Counted from the stretch's first letter, positions 1-7,965 are shown. The stretch: 13,600 nucleotides of DNA from Planctomycetota bacterium (GCA_024641365.1 JAHEDF010000048.1:1-13600); one strand, 5' to 3'. The notes: a model not told the origin generated them from the sequence alone. Program-made: numbers and translations.

Positions 1-133
1 GATCTTGAATAATCGCAGCACCACGACGCTCAGCTAAAATCAGCAGTGGTAAAACTTGGAACAACAATCCAAAAACCAAGAATGGTTTTAAGATCGTCAA
101 AATAAGATCAAAATTATTAGACAGGAAATCCAC
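1..133 (-). CDS. nuoH: NADH-quinone oxidoreductase subunit H, N-terminal part (cut by window edge)
   Basis: NuoH is the membrane subunit of complex I that forms part of the quinone-binding cavity and joins the hydrophilic arm to the proton-pumping arm. Only the first 44 codons are in the window. They encode a short polar N-terminus, a hydrophobic first membrane helix (about residues 14-33, rich in Leu/Phe/Val), and then AERRGAAIIQD, which matches the conserved ERR(x)nQ loop that follows TM1 in NuoH. The chosen start is GTG at 133, one base after the nuoG stop codon, with a GGGAG Shine-Dalgarno-like sequence inside the end of nuoG. No ATG lies between the nuoG stop and the helix. Gene order (nuoG then nuoH) agrees with the usual nuo operon. 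The call is firm; the exact start is likely but not certain. Confidence 0.88.
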   Translation of the reverse strand, partial: MDFLSNNFDLILTILKPFLVFGLLFQVLPLLILAERRGAAIIQD

Positions 134-134
134 G

Positions 135-1784
135 TTAGGCTCCCACTGCTGCTGGCTGCTCGGCCACGGCTACCTGCTGCCCCATTGGCCCGATTGAACG
201 ATAGGTCATGCCAGCTAATTGCGGTGCACGCGCTTGTGCTGCTTTCCAACCGTCCACTTCTGATACCCACGCAAAAGAGGTTGCGGTTGCTTGCGACAAT
301 TTCGCAATAACCGACCACGCTGCTTCTAATTGTCCGTTAGGAACAACTGGACAGGCCTGTAAGAGCTGGGCGCGATTATTGCAATTGATCATCGTGCCAC
401 GTACTTCTGCCCAGGCGCGAATACCAATCGCAATGGTTGCTTTGGCAACGCTGGCATCGACCCACGATGATAAAACAATGCGATTTGGAATAACTGCTAA
501 CTGTGCAGCTTTTTCTGGATTCGCCGTCCATAAATCATGTCCCATCACCACTAAACAATCGTACTCGGCAGCTGACGCAATTAGGGCATCCAAATTATCA
601 GCGATACCAAGCGTCGCGCAGCCTTTACGATTGGCGACCGGATCACCACTTAAAGCAATGCCATCCGGCTTGCCAATACTCAGCCACGAACCCCCAAAAA
701 TATCCGCTTTATCGCCCAGCGCATCTTTCAGCGCTAATAATGCCGCGTTATCTTCAACGGTTTGATGGCCTGAACTTACTAAGGCCACTTTCTTAGTGTT
801 TTTAATGACTGTCACAGCCGCTGCGGTTGCCGCATCAATGGTCGCGTCTTTCCCGGCAATTTTTGCATCGGTTAAACGATTGATGGCTAATTGCTGGTAG
901 AGCAAGCGCGTGCGGTTGGCGATCCAACTTTTATTCACATCGGGATTACGACGCGGCATTAAGCGCCACACTTTACTACCTTGTGAGCCATTAATATTAT
1001 AATCGATGGTAATATTCGCGCCCAAAGCATCGCTCGGATCAATTGATTCAACGCTCTTCAACATCCACACGCGTTGTTGGAAACGGAAATGTTTACCCGT
1101 CAGCGCGCCAACCGGACAAATGTCGGTGGTATTTAAATCATATTCGTGATTAAGGGGTTCATCTGGGAAGGTGGTCAAATAGGCGTGATCACCACGACCA
1201 GCAATATCAAGCTGTGGTGATTTTGCGACGTCACTCATAAAACGCACACAACGCGTACAAATAATGCAGCGTTCTTGGTCGAGGACGATGCTCGGTCCTA
1301 AATCAATTGCCTTACCACCACGGTCATGACCTTTGCTATCAATAAAGCGGTAGTCAGCGCCGCCTTTATATTGTTTACCAACATTATCATCTAAACGACT
1401 TTCATGGCGGCCCTGCCCCATGTAATGTTCTTGCAAGGTACATTCGCCAGCTTTGTCACAAATTGGACAGTCAAGCGGATGATTTACCAACAAAAATTCC
1501 ATCACACCTTTGCGCAGCTTAACAATTTTTTCACTGCTAATCTGCGTACGCACTTTCATCCCAGGATTGGTTTGTAAGTGGCAGGAAATACCCAAGCCAA
1601 ATCCGCGTGGCCCTTCGACTTCGACTAAACAAATACGGCAGTTACCAGCCACTTTTAAATCTTGATGATAACAAAAAGCTGGCGTGTCCGTGTTGGCGTA
1701 ATCACGCAACGCTTCAATAAGCTGAATGCGCGGTGGTACCTGCACGTCTTTGCCGTCGACATTAATGGTGATGAGGTCTGGCAT
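135..1784 (-). CDS. nuoG: NADH-quinone oxidoreductase subunit G (short form)
   Basis: NuoG is the large iron-sulfur subunit of the NADH-oxidising module and passes electrons from NuoF/NuoE towards NuoI/NuoB. Counting from ATG 1784 (549 aa), the N-terminal [2Fe-2S] domain has Cys38, 49, 52 and 68. The His-Cys3 cluster motif HPLDCPICDKAGEC gives His102, Cys106, 109 and 115. The next [4Fe-4S] motif is CIICTRC (Cys173, 176, 179) with a distant CPVGAL Cys223. The extra N7 cluster cysteines found in some bacterial NuoG proteins are not seen. The remainder is a reduced molybdopterin-oxidoreductase-like region without a recognisable cofactor site, and the protein is clearly shorter than the roughly 680-900 residues common in the family. 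GTG at 1793 is an alternative start that would overlap the upstream stop by 4 bp. Neither start has a strong Shine-Dalgarno sequence. Confidence 0.95.
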   Translation of the reverse strand: MPDLITINVDGKDVQVPPRIQLIEALRDYANTDTPAFCYHQDLKVAGNCRICLVEVEGPRGFGLGISCHLQTNPGMKVRTQISSEKIVKLRKGVMEFLLVNHPLDCPICDKAGECTLQEHYMGQGRHESRLDDNVGKQYKGGADYRFIDSKGHDRGGKAIDLGPSIVLDQERCIICTRCVRFMSDVAKSPQLDIAGRGDHAYLTTFPDEPLNHEYDLNTTDICPVGALTGKHFRFQQRVWMLKSVESIDPSDALGANITIDYNINGSQGSKVWRLMPRRNPDVNKSWIANRTRLLYQQLAINRLTDAKIAGKDATIDAATAAAVTVIKNTKKVALVSSGHQTVEDNAALLALKDALGDKADIFGGSWLSIGKPDGIALSGDPVANRKGCATLGIADNLDALIASAAEYDCLVVMGHDLWTANPEKAAQLAVIPNRIVLSSWVDASVAKATIAIGIRAWAEVRGTMINCNNRAQLLQACPVVPNGQLEAAWSVIAKLSQATATSFAWVSEVDGWKAAQARAPQLAGMTYRSIGPMGQQVAVAEQPAAVGA

Positions 1785-1789
1785 GAGTG

Positions 1790-2473
1790 TCACTTACTCT
1801 GAGCAGCCGCTTGTTGACGACTACGATCTTTAATAATTCCAATTATGGAATTATTTAGGTTTAATTTAGTCAAAAATAACAAAACAATAAGTGCAAGGCT
1901 CGCAAAGCCACCGAGGTACGGTATCATTGACGCCAGCATCACGATCAAGGTAGCAAGAACGAGACTGGTGTTGGGCGATGACGCATTCGAGTCCGGGTGT
2001 TTTGCTAGGTAACGGTCAATATCTTGTGAAAGACCATGATAAGCGACAAACATCCAATAAATATTAAATAGTGGAATAAACATAAAGCCAACTGCTTTGC
2101 CTGGTGTCGTACGCTTTGAGTATGGCTGCATTACTTTCCAATACCGGTATAATAATATCATCGCAAAAACCATGAGGGTGATCGCAACGGCAAACATAAA
2201 GAACGTGCCAAAACCCAGTACGATGTAAAAACTTGCCATGCTCGCGGCAATCGTTTCTGGATCATTACTACCACCAGATTCCTGTATCATTTTAATTGCC
2301 ACAAAAACTATCAACCCAATAAACACTACAGAAACACCCATGTAACCCCAATATGCGATTGCAAATCGCATAAAGGCCGCGCGCATTTGCGCGACGGTAT
2401 ACGGTGCGGCTCCTGCCACATCGTACGATTGGTCCTCAAGAGAAGTACTGGGTGCTGTGTACGGATTATCCAT
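1790..2473 (-). CDS. DUF4328-like multi-pass membrane protein embedded in the nuo operon
   Basis: This 227-residue protein is not a known complex I subunit. It opens with MDNPYTAPST, an NPYxxP-type cytoplasmic start often seen in PVC-group membrane proteins, followed by a soluble stretch to about residue 35. Hydrophobic segments lie at about 38-61, 83-108 and 170-204 (probably one or two helices). A block at 121-150 (RTTPGKAVGF, then IPLFNIYWMF) resembles the conserved core of DUF4328-type proteins. The C-terminus is Gln/Ala/Ser-rich and hydrophilic. ATG 2473 is 3 bp after the nuoF stop, and the TGA at 1790-1792 overlaps a possible GTG start of nuoG, so it is almost certainly co-transcribed and probably translationally coupled with nuoF and nuoG. 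Function is unknown; assembly, membrane tethering or regulation of the NADH module is inference from position only. The family assignment is from memory of the motif. Confidence 0.85.
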   Translation of the reverse strand: MDNPYTAPSTSLEDQSYDVAGAAPYTVAQMRAAFMRFAIAYWGYMGVSVVFIGLIVFVAIKMIQESGGSNDPETIAASMASFYIVLGFGTFFMFAVAITLMVFAMILLYRYWKVMQPYSKRTTPGKAVGFMFIPLFNIYWMFVAYHGLSQDIDRYLAKHPDSNASSPNTSLVLATLIVMLASMIPYLGGFASLALIVLLFLTKLNLNNSIIGIIKDRSRQQAAAQSK

Positions 2474-2476
2474 GGC

Positions 2477-3823
2477 TTACCAAAACGCCCCCGGACGTTG
2501 CGCCACTAAATCGCGCTCATTTTTATTATTCGGATTTTTATCAATATATTTTTGGAAATGTTCGCGGAATTTCTTGGTGAAACTCAATACAGGCCAGGCT
2601 GCACCTGGCGCGAACGCGCAAATGGTCGTCCACTCATAACTTTCAGCGAGATCAATGATCGTATCAATGTCGCCATCGCGACCTTTGCCATCGACGACAT
2701 TATCAAGCATGCGATCAACATACCCAGTGCCTTCGCGGCATGGTGTACATTGGCCACAGGATTCATGCGCATAAAAGCGTGCGATAGTTTGTAAAAATTT
2801 TGGGACATCGGTATCAGTATTAAATGGCGTAATAGCGCCGGAACCCAACATCGATTTGAGTGATGCTAAGGATTCATAATCGAGCGTCGCTTTTTCCGTT
2901 TCTTCTTTATTTAAAACCGGAGCCGACGAACCGCCGGGAATACAACCAAGCAACTCACCTTTTAAGCCGCCGCATAATTCGAAGAATTCCATGTACGACA
3001 TGCCCAGCGGCACTTCATACACACCTGGTTTTACAATATCGCCACTGATGGAAAATAATTTCGAACCTGGGCTCTTATCGGTTCCGAATTGACGATAGCC
3101 TTTGGCGCCGTGTTTTAAAATGTACGGCACCGCCATAATTGTTTCGACGTTGTTGACCACGGTAGGTGCGGCAAACGCACCGCTTACAGCTGGGAATGGT
3201 GGTTTTAAGCGCGGTTGGCCTTTAAAGCCCTCGAGCGAATTAATTAACGCGGTTTCTTCGCCACAAATATACGCGCCAGCACCTCGGTGTACATAAATAT
3301 CTAACGAATATTTTGAACCAAGAATATTTTCGCCTAACAATCCCGCCGCATAGGCCTCTTTAATAGCGTCATTTAAATGACCGATTTGCGGCAACATTTC
3401 TCCGCGCACATAAATATACGCGGTGCGAACGCCTAACGCATACCCACTAATAATCATGCCTTCGATAAGCAAATGTGGATCGCGGGTCATACAAATACGA
3501 TCTTTAAAGGTGCCCGGTTCACCTTCGTCAGCATTAATAACTAAATAAACTGGTTTGCCGGTATTGCGTGGCACGAACGACCATTTCATGCCGGTTGGAA
3601 ATCCTGCACCGCCACGACCACGCAAGCCAGAATCTTTCACCATTTCAATTAATTCGAGTTGGCTTTTATCAAATAACATCGGGCCAATAGTTTCGTACGC
3701 GCCATGATTGCGCGCCACGTCTAAAGTATTGCCGCCTTCAACTTGGAATAAACGACTAAGAATGGAGGGCAATTCTTTACCCTTCCATTGTTTTGGCTGC
3801 GGAAATCCGTGCAGAGTCGTCAT
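2477..3823 (-). CDS. nuoF: NADH-quinone oxidoreductase subunit F (NADH-binding, FMN and 4Fe-4S)
   Basis: NuoF (51 kDa subunit) binds NADH and FMN and performs the primary hydride transfer on the cytoplasmic tip of complex I. The 448-residue product has the nucleotide/FMN motif GRGGAGFPTG at 69-78, NADEGEPGTFKDR at about 97-109, the ICGEETALINSLEG segment near 187-199, and the [4Fe-4S] motif SCGQCTPC (Cys356, 359, 362) with a distal ICAFAPGAAWP (Cys402). Length matches the family. ATG 3823 is preferred because AAGG lies 7 bases upstream. A TTG at 3829 would overlap the nuoE stop but leaves no room for a ribosome binding site. The start follows the nuoE stop by 2 bp. The segment before the cluster (LGSGAITPFNTDTD) differs from the more usual hydrophobic version, but all ligands are present, so the protein should be functional. 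Confidence 0.97.
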   Translation of the reverse strand: MTTLHGFPQPKQWKGKELPSILSRLFQVEGGNTLDVARNHGAYETIGPMLFDKSQLELIEMVKDSGLRGRGGAGFPTGMKWSFVPRNTGKPVYLVINADEGEPGTFKDRICMTRDPHLLIEGMIISGYALGVRTAYIYVRGEMLPQIGHLNDAIKEAYAAGLLGENILGSKYSLDIYVHRGAGAYICGEETALINSLEGFKGQPRLKPPFPAVSGAFAAPTVVNNVETIMAVPYILKHGAKGYRQFGTDKSPGSKLFSISGDIVKPGVYEVPLGMSYMEFFELCGGLKGELLGCIPGGSSAPVLNKEETEKATLDYESLASLKSMLGSGAITPFNTDTDVPKFLQTIARFYAHESCGQCTPCREGTGYVDRMLDNVVDGKGRDGDIDTIIDLAESYEWTTICAFAPGAAWPVLSFTKKFREHFQKYIDKNPNNKNERDLVAQRPGAFW

Positions 3824-3825
3824 GA

Positions 3826-4875
3826 TCAAGCCTTCGCCGGTGCTGGTTCAGCGGGAGCTGGTGGTGGTTGGCCAGTCGCAGAAACCACAGCGCTCGGTCG
3901 TGCAACACGGTCCTGCACCTGCGTGATCACGCGATACTGAGCACTCGTTCCAACGGGTAATGAATCGGATGCTTTTTGATCCTTTGGCGTTGGCGTTGCC
4001 CATTCACGCCACGAAGAGCCATTATCATCTGAACGCTCTACCACGACTTTAGTCGTACCAGGATCATTAATCCATGAGAGCGCCACTTGGCTGCCCGTTA
4101 CCGTCGCTGCGACTTTTAAAGCGGGCGCTGGTGGACAATACGTTGGATCTAACACGTGTGAGGCAGCTCCAAATGCGCCTGGGTGTCCTTTTGTATTTAA
4201 CACAATGCGACCAATTGCATCTGGCGTTACTGGCAAGGCATAATCATGCATGCCTTTTGCCGTTGGATTTTTTGCCTGTTCAGCGCGTAAGAAAGCAATC
4301 CACTCATCAAGTACTTTGCCATCAGGATGAAATTCTGGCACCGATAAGTGTTCTTCTGCGAGTAATCCCTGTCCTAAAGCATGAGGCTTTGGGCCAATCG
4401 CTTGGTCATCAATCATCACACCAGGACCAGTGCCGCATAACGCTAAGCACTCAACGCGCACTAAGGTAAATAATCCATCCTTGGTTGTTTCGCCGCAATG
4501 AATGCCCAAAACTTTTTCAGCGTGTTCAATTAAATTTTCACTGCCTTGAATAAAGCAGCACATGGTTTGGCAAATTTGAATTAAATGCTTACCAGCAGGC
4601 ACTTGGCGATACATGGTATAAAATTCAGTCACACCAAATGCATGCGCATGACTAACAGCACAGGTATCAGCCGCCCATTTAATACCTTCGCGTGGTACCC
4701 AACCAAATTCTTCCTGCACCAACCATAACGTTTGCAATAAAGCACCGCGCTTAACCGGATAGCGACGCAATAATTCATCAACGCGTGGCTGAAATTTCGC
4801 CATGCGTTCTTTGACGCCTTCAAGGGTGAGATCCTTGGGCTGATGTTCAGCTGGGTTTACGGTACAACCGCTCAT
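3826..4875 (-). CDS. nuoE: NADH-quinone oxidoreductase subunit E with C-terminal fibronectin III-like extension
   Basis: NuoE (24 kDa subunit) is a thioredoxin-fold [2Fe-2S] protein that pairs with NuoF. Here the normal domain covers about residues 15-165: the helical N-terminus LLQTLWLVQEEFGWVP, then the two ligand pairs CQTMCC (Cys102 and Cys107, CX4C) and CLALC (Cys143 and Cys147, CX3C). The protein is 349 residues, about twice the usual 160-200. Residues 166-250 form a linker of unknown fold. Residues about 251-336 look like a fibronectin type III sandwich: a strand-B LSWIN with Trp268, a following VVVERSDDNGSSW hairpin, and a strand-F AQYRVITQV with Tyr314. A Pro/Ala/Glu-rich tail ends the protein. 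The core assignment is sure; the FN3 call rests on pattern only. The start follows the 160-bp hairpin-rich spacer; its ATG overlaps the TGA of a possible 8-codon leader at 4872-4898. Confidence 0.93.
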   Translation of the reverse strand: MSGCTVNPAEHQPKDLTLEGVKERMAKFQPRVDELLRRYPVKRGALLQTLWLVQEEFGWVPREGIKWAADTCAVSHAHAFGVTEFYTMYRQVPAGKHLIQICQTMCCFIQGSENLIEHAEKVLGIHCGETTKDGLFTLVRVECLALCGTGPGVMIDDQAIGPKPHALGQGLLAEEHLSVPEFHPDGKVLDEWIAFLRAEQAKNPTAKGMHDYALPVTPDAIGRIVLNTKGHPGAFGAASHVLDPTYCPPAPALKVAATVTGSQVALSWINDPGTTKVVVERSDDNGSSWREWATPTPKDQKASDSLPVGTSAQYRVITQVQDRVARPSAVVSATGQPPPAPAEPAPAKA

Positions 4876-4908
4876 AATAAGAAATCCCCGTTATTCATTT
4901 TGGGGGCA

Positions 4909-5022
4909 GCGCCGGAGGCGCGTTCATGGGGGGCAAGTGCCCCCCATCGCAAAATGTCGTTGCGACAGCGCAGCTGACGCCGCCCGCATTCGCGGGCGAC
5001 GACCCGCAGGGTCGTAAACGAC
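4909..5022. repeat. Train of back-to-back perfect short hairpins between nuoD and nuoE
   Basis: Within the 160-bp spacer there are consecutive perfect inverted repeats: GCGCC-GGA-GGCGC (4909-4921); a 10-bp stem with arm ATGGGGGGCA and a 2-nt centre (4926-4947); TGTCG-TTG-CGACA (4955-4967); CGCCCGC-ATTC-GCGGGCG (4981-4998); ACGACCC-GCA-GGGTCGT (4999-5015); and an overlapping GTCGT-AA-ACGAC (5011-5022). Stems are 5-10 bp and loops only 2-4 nt. No T-tract follows any of them on the minus strand, so they do not look like standard intrinsic terminators. They could form a palindromic repeat element, an mRNA-processing or stabilising region, or a partial attenuator. Confidence 0.85.
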
Positions 5023-5035
5023 TGAAAAACAGCAA

Positions 5036-6229
5036 TCATCGGTCAAGTTCCCCAGCAATAATATTAATCGATCCCAATGACGCCGCGACGTCGGCAACCA
5101 TAGTGCCCGTCAGCATATCACCGTACGCCGCATATTGCGTGAAGCAGGGCGGACGCACTTTGACGCGATAAGGATTGGTACCGCCATCGGAAATAATGTG
5201 ATAACCAAGTTCACCATTTGCGGCTTCAGTCGCGTCGTAACAAATACCAGGAGGCGGACGCACGCCTTCGTACACTAATTTGAAGCTATTAATTAACGCT
5301 TCCATGTCGTGATAAACTTGATCGCGACTTGGTAAACTTAAACGCGCATCGGAACAATTGACTGGACCTGGTTTGATGCGATCAAGTGCTTGGCGAACAA
5401 TGGACACTGATTCAATCATTTCGTACATGCGTACCATAATGCGATCAAACGTGTCACCGCTGGTACCAATCACGGTATCAAAATTATAAGTTTCATAACC
5501 GTAATAGGGTTCGTCTTTGCGCAGGTCGCGATCAACACCCGAAGCGCGCAAACAAGGACCCGTCCAGCCCCAACTAATGGCATCTTCAGCACTGACAATC
5601 GCAACGTCTTTGGTGCGATCGATAAATATTTTATTGTGCTCAATTAAACCGCGCACTTCATGGACCGCTTTTTCAATTTTTACTAATACGGCGCGCACAT
5701 CATCTTCGAAACCATTATAGGTGTCGCGATACATGCCGCCAATGCGCGTTACTGTATTGGTTAAACGTGCACCGCAGAGTTTTTCCCAAATTTTATACAC
5801 TTGTTCGCGGGTATTAAAGAAATACCAGAAATTGGTCAGTGCGCCTAAGTCGACTAAATTAGTACAGGTACACACCATGTGATCGATAATGCGTGACAAT
5901 TCACTTAAAATTACTCGAATAATAATGCAGCGTTCTGGCACTTCGACGCCAAACATTTTTTCAACGGCTTTGCAAAAGCCGATATTATTCATCATTGCAC
6001 TGCAATAATTTAAACGATCAGTATAGGGCAGCACTTGTGAGTACGTGCCTTGCTCAATCATTTTTTCAAAACCGCGATGCAGGTAACCCATTTCCGTTGC
6101 GCAGGTGACAATGGTTTCACCATCTAACGCAGCAAAAATGCGCAAGGTTCCATGCGTCGCTGGATGACTTGGACCAATATTAATGGTCATTAAGTCAACG
6201 TGTTCACCATGCGGGGTCATAACTTTCAT
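5036..6229 (-). CDS. nuoD: NADH-quinone oxidoreductase subunit D (49 kDa, quinone site)
   Basis: NuoD forms, with NuoB and NuoH, the ubiquinone/menaquinone reduction site at the membrane interface of complex I. The 397-residue protein begins with the conserved GPSHPATHG, whose second histidine (His26) corresponds to the quinone-headgroup histidine of the family. Tyr75 in PYTDRLNY corresponds to the partner tyrosine. [14 protein letters not shown] and the C-terminal [14 protein letters not shown] are also typical of the family. It is a separate gene, not fused to nuoC as in Escherichia coli. The ATG overlaps the nuoC stop by 4 bp (ATGA), and a strong GGAGG lies within the end of nuoC, so start choice is secure. 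The downstream 160-bp gap to nuoE is the largest in the operon. Confidence 0.98.
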   Translation of the reverse strand: MKVMTPHGEHVDLMTINIGPSHPATHGTLRIFAALDGETIVTCATEMGYLHRGFEKMIEQGTYSQVLPYTDRLNYCSAMMNNIGFCKAVEKMFGVEVPERCIIIRVILSELSRIIDHMVCTCTNLVDLGALTNFWYFFNTREQVYKIWEKLCGARLTNTVTRIGGMYRDTYNGFEDDVRAVLVKIEKAVHEVRGLIEHNKIFIDRTKDVAIVSAEDAISWGWTGPCLRASGVDRDLRKDEPYYGYETYNFDTVIGTSGDTFDRIMVRMYEMIESVSIVRQALDRIKPGPVNCSDARLSLPSRDQVYHDMEALINSFKLVYEGVRPPPGICYDATEAANGELGYHIISDGGTNPYRVKVRPPCFTQYAAYGDMLTGTMVADVAASLGSINIIAGELDR

Positions 6230-6900
6230 GACTTACCTCCGCTGGTTTTCGGTAAGGCACTGGGAACTGCTGATGGCGTAGTAATTTTTTCGCCAGCAAA
6301 CGATTCGCCGCGTTCTAAAATGGTATAACCCAACGAACGTAATTTTGCTTCTAATTGATCAATCATCGGATCATTCACCGATAATTTTTGCCGCTTTTGG
6401 CACGGATAATCTTTACGCAGTGGATGACCAACAAATTCGTGATGATTTAATAAACGTTTCAGATTTGGGTGACCTGAAAAAACGATACCGTATTGATCCC
6501 AGGTTTCGCGCTCGGCCCAGTCTGCACTCTTATATAAATCAAAGAGGCTTGGCACCACGCAGTTATCTTCTTCAACCATTACTTTTAAGGTTAAGCGATG
6601 ACGGAAGACTAAACTCTTCATCGGATATAAAACCGCAAAGCGTTCAGCACGATGTCCTGGATAAGCTAAATAATCAACGCCAACGACATCCAATAATAAA
6701 GCGAATGCTAAGGTCGGCTCATCACGCAAATAGGTGACGATAGCACGTAATTTATCGGCTGGACAAATCAGCGTTAAATCCCATTTATCGGTTGGATCAC
6801 GGACAACAGGAAATAGCGCCGCTAATTTGCTAGCTAATTCATCATTACTTAGACCCGCAAGCATTGGGCCATTGGGAACATGGCTGCCATGTGCGATCAT
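6226..6900 (-). CDS. nuoC: NADH-quinone oxidoreductase subunit C (30 kDa)
   Basis: NuoC is a cofactor-free peripheral subunit that scaffolds NuoD and NuoB in the connecting part of complex I. The 224-residue product carries the signature [14 protein letters not shown] directly followed by [11 protein letters not shown], and then GHPLRKDYP. Residues about 15-130 form the usual alpha/beta N-domain. The tail after residue 195 is Ser/Pro/Gly-rich and poorly conserved. The open frame extends to 6996, but ATG 6900 gives the classic 4-bp ATGA overlap with the nuoB stop and avoids a 100-bp overlap with nuoB, so 6900 is chosen. The G-rich GGACGGTGGG just upstream may serve as ribosome binding site. 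Confidence 0.96.
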   Translation of the reverse strand: MIAHGSHVPNGPMLAGLSNDELASKLAALFPVVRDPTDKWDLTLICPADKLRAIVTYLRDEPTLAFALLLDVVGVDYLAYPGHRAERFAVLYPMKSLVFRHRLTLKVMVEEDNCVVPSLFDLYKSADWAERETWDQYGIVFSGHPNLKRLLNHHEFVGHPLRKDYPCQKRQKLSVNDPMIDQLEAKLRSLGYTILERGESFAGEKITTPSAVPSALPKTSGGKS

Positions 6901-7415
6901 ACGCCCACCGTCCGTTGTTCTTTGATCGATTCTTTGTCGATCTTCTTCTGCAATTGCACGATGGACTCCAAGAAGGCTTCCGGGCGTGGTGGACATCCGG
7001 CGATATAAATATCAACGGGAATAATTTCATCGATTCCAGGCACGGTGCAGTAACAATCGTAAAAACCACCCGACGACGCACAGGCACCAGCGGAAATAAC
7101 CCAACGTGGTTCGCACATTTGTTCGTAAATGCGACGTAAAACCGGTGCTTGTTTATAGGTTACGGTACCTGCGATAATTAATAAGTCCGCTTGGCGTGGA
7201 CTAAAACGCACTAATTCTGCGCCAAAACGCGACACGTCAAAAACTGAACTAACAATACCCATAAATTCGATAGCGCAGCACGCGGTACCGAATGGAAATG
7301 GCCACAAACTGTTGCGACGTCCCCAATTCACCACCGCATCGACGCGGGTGGTAATAAAACTGTCGCCGAGATTAATCTCAGGCGCAACCGGTGCCGGTAC
7401 ATTTTGATAAGTCAT
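6897..7415 (-). CDS. nuoB: NADH-quinone oxidoreductase subunit B (carries cluster N2)
   Basis: NuoB holds the terminal [4Fe-4S] cluster N2, which donates electrons to quinone. In this 172-residue protein the ligands are the tandem Cys46-Cys47 ([10 protein letters not shown]), Cys112 ([10 protein letters not shown]) and Cys141 (GCPPRPEA), all in standard context. Other family segments are [16 protein letters not shown] and the C-terminal [11 protein letters not shown]. The N-terminal 20 residues are Pro/Ala-rich. ATG 7415 is preceded by AAGGA at a 7-base spacing. The gene lies 64 bp after nuoA, with a hairpin in the gap, and overlaps nuoC by 4 bp. Confidence 0.98.
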   Translation of the reverse strand: MTYQNVPAPVAPEINLGDSFITTRVDAVVNWGRRNSLWPFPFGTACCAIEFMGIVSSVFDVSRFGAELVRFSPRQADLLIIAGTVTYKQAPVLRRIYEQMCEPRWVISAGACASSGGFYDCYCTVPGIDEIIPVDIYIAGCPPRPEAFLESIVQLQKKIDKESIKEQRTVGV

Positions 7416-7435
7416 GGACAGGTCCTTATTGTCAT

Positions 7436-7459
7436 TTTAGCCACCACACGGTGACTAAA
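7436..7459 (-). promoter_or_regulatory. Intercistronic RNA hairpin between nuoA and nuoB
   Basis: Read on the minus (transcribed) strand, this is TTTAGTCACC, loop GTGT, then GGTGGCTAAA: a 10-bp stem with one U-G pair and a tetraloop. On the plus strand the same position would be a C-A mismatch, so the structure is complete only in the nuo mRNA. No T-tract follows. It may be an mRNA processing or stability element upstream of the nuoB ribosome binding site. Confidence 0.7.
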
Positions 7460-7479
7460 TAACCTCGCTTGTCGTGCTT

Positions 7480-7965
7480 TCACTTGTCCCAATCCAATGC
7501 GCCTTTTTTGTAGAGATATAAATAGCCAACTTCGAGCAGCACTAAAAAGACAGCTAAAAATGCCACCATTTCCCAACCGCCCTTCATAAAATGAATGGCC
7601 CAGGGATATAAGAAGGCGACTTCAATATCGAATGCCAAAAATAACATGGCAATTAAGTAAAATTTGATATCGAATCGTTCACCGGCCGTACCAATAACTG
7701 AAGGTAAACCACTTTCATAGGGTTCGTGCTTAGCTTTATTGGTATTGCGTGTTCCGTGTGCAAAGCGGCTTAATATTGTATTAATGCCCAAAAATGCGGC
7801 AGGTAAAATTAACCCAATAATGAGCAGCACCGTGAGCGGAAACACCATGTCAAAAACACTAGGATAATTGGGCACCACCACCGGAGCCCCTGGTGCCGCT
7901 TCAGCGCCAAGCAGGGTTTTAGTGACAAGATCCTGTACCGCGAAAGCGGATGTAACCGCGTCCAT
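7480..7965 (-). CDS. nuoA: NADH-quinone oxidoreductase subunit A
   Basis: NuoA is a three-helix membrane subunit near the quinone chamber. The 161-residue product has TM1 at about 40-62, the conserved loop motif YESG at 83-86, RFDIKFYLIAMLFLAFDIE at about 97-115 leading through TM2 (FDIEVAFLYPWA), and TM3 at about 132-152 ending in LYKKGALDW. ATG 7965 is chosen because AAGGA lies about 9 bases upstream; the open frame continues to 8034, but that extension (PPHCKHVLGSW) has no family resemblance. Even from 7965 there is an N-terminal extension of about 38 residues before TM1, longer than in typical NuoA. This is the first gene of the operon, and its promoter should lie in the divergent region to its right. 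Confidence 0.95.
   Translation of the reverse strand: MDAVTSAFAVQDLVTKTLLGAEAAPGAPVVVPNYPSVFDMVFPLTVLLIIGLILPAAFLGINTILSRFAHGTRNTNKAKHEPYESGLPSVIGTAGERFDIKFYLIAMLFLAFDIEVAFLYPWAIHFMKGGWEMVAFLAVFLVLLEVGYLYLYKKGALDWDK

Noticed and set aside
208..765. 185-residue plus-strand open frame
   Set aside because: It lies entirely antisense to nuoG, which has full family motifs; the translation shows no recognisable domain.
4909..5022. Intrinsic terminator splitting the nuo operon
   Set aside because: Several strong stems are present, but none is followed by a T-tract on the minus strand, so a simple Rho-independent terminator is not supported.
6901..6996. N-terminal extension of nuoC to 6996
   Set aside because: It would overlap nuoB by 100 bp; the ATG at 6900 gives a standard 4-bp overlap and a normal NuoC N-terminus.
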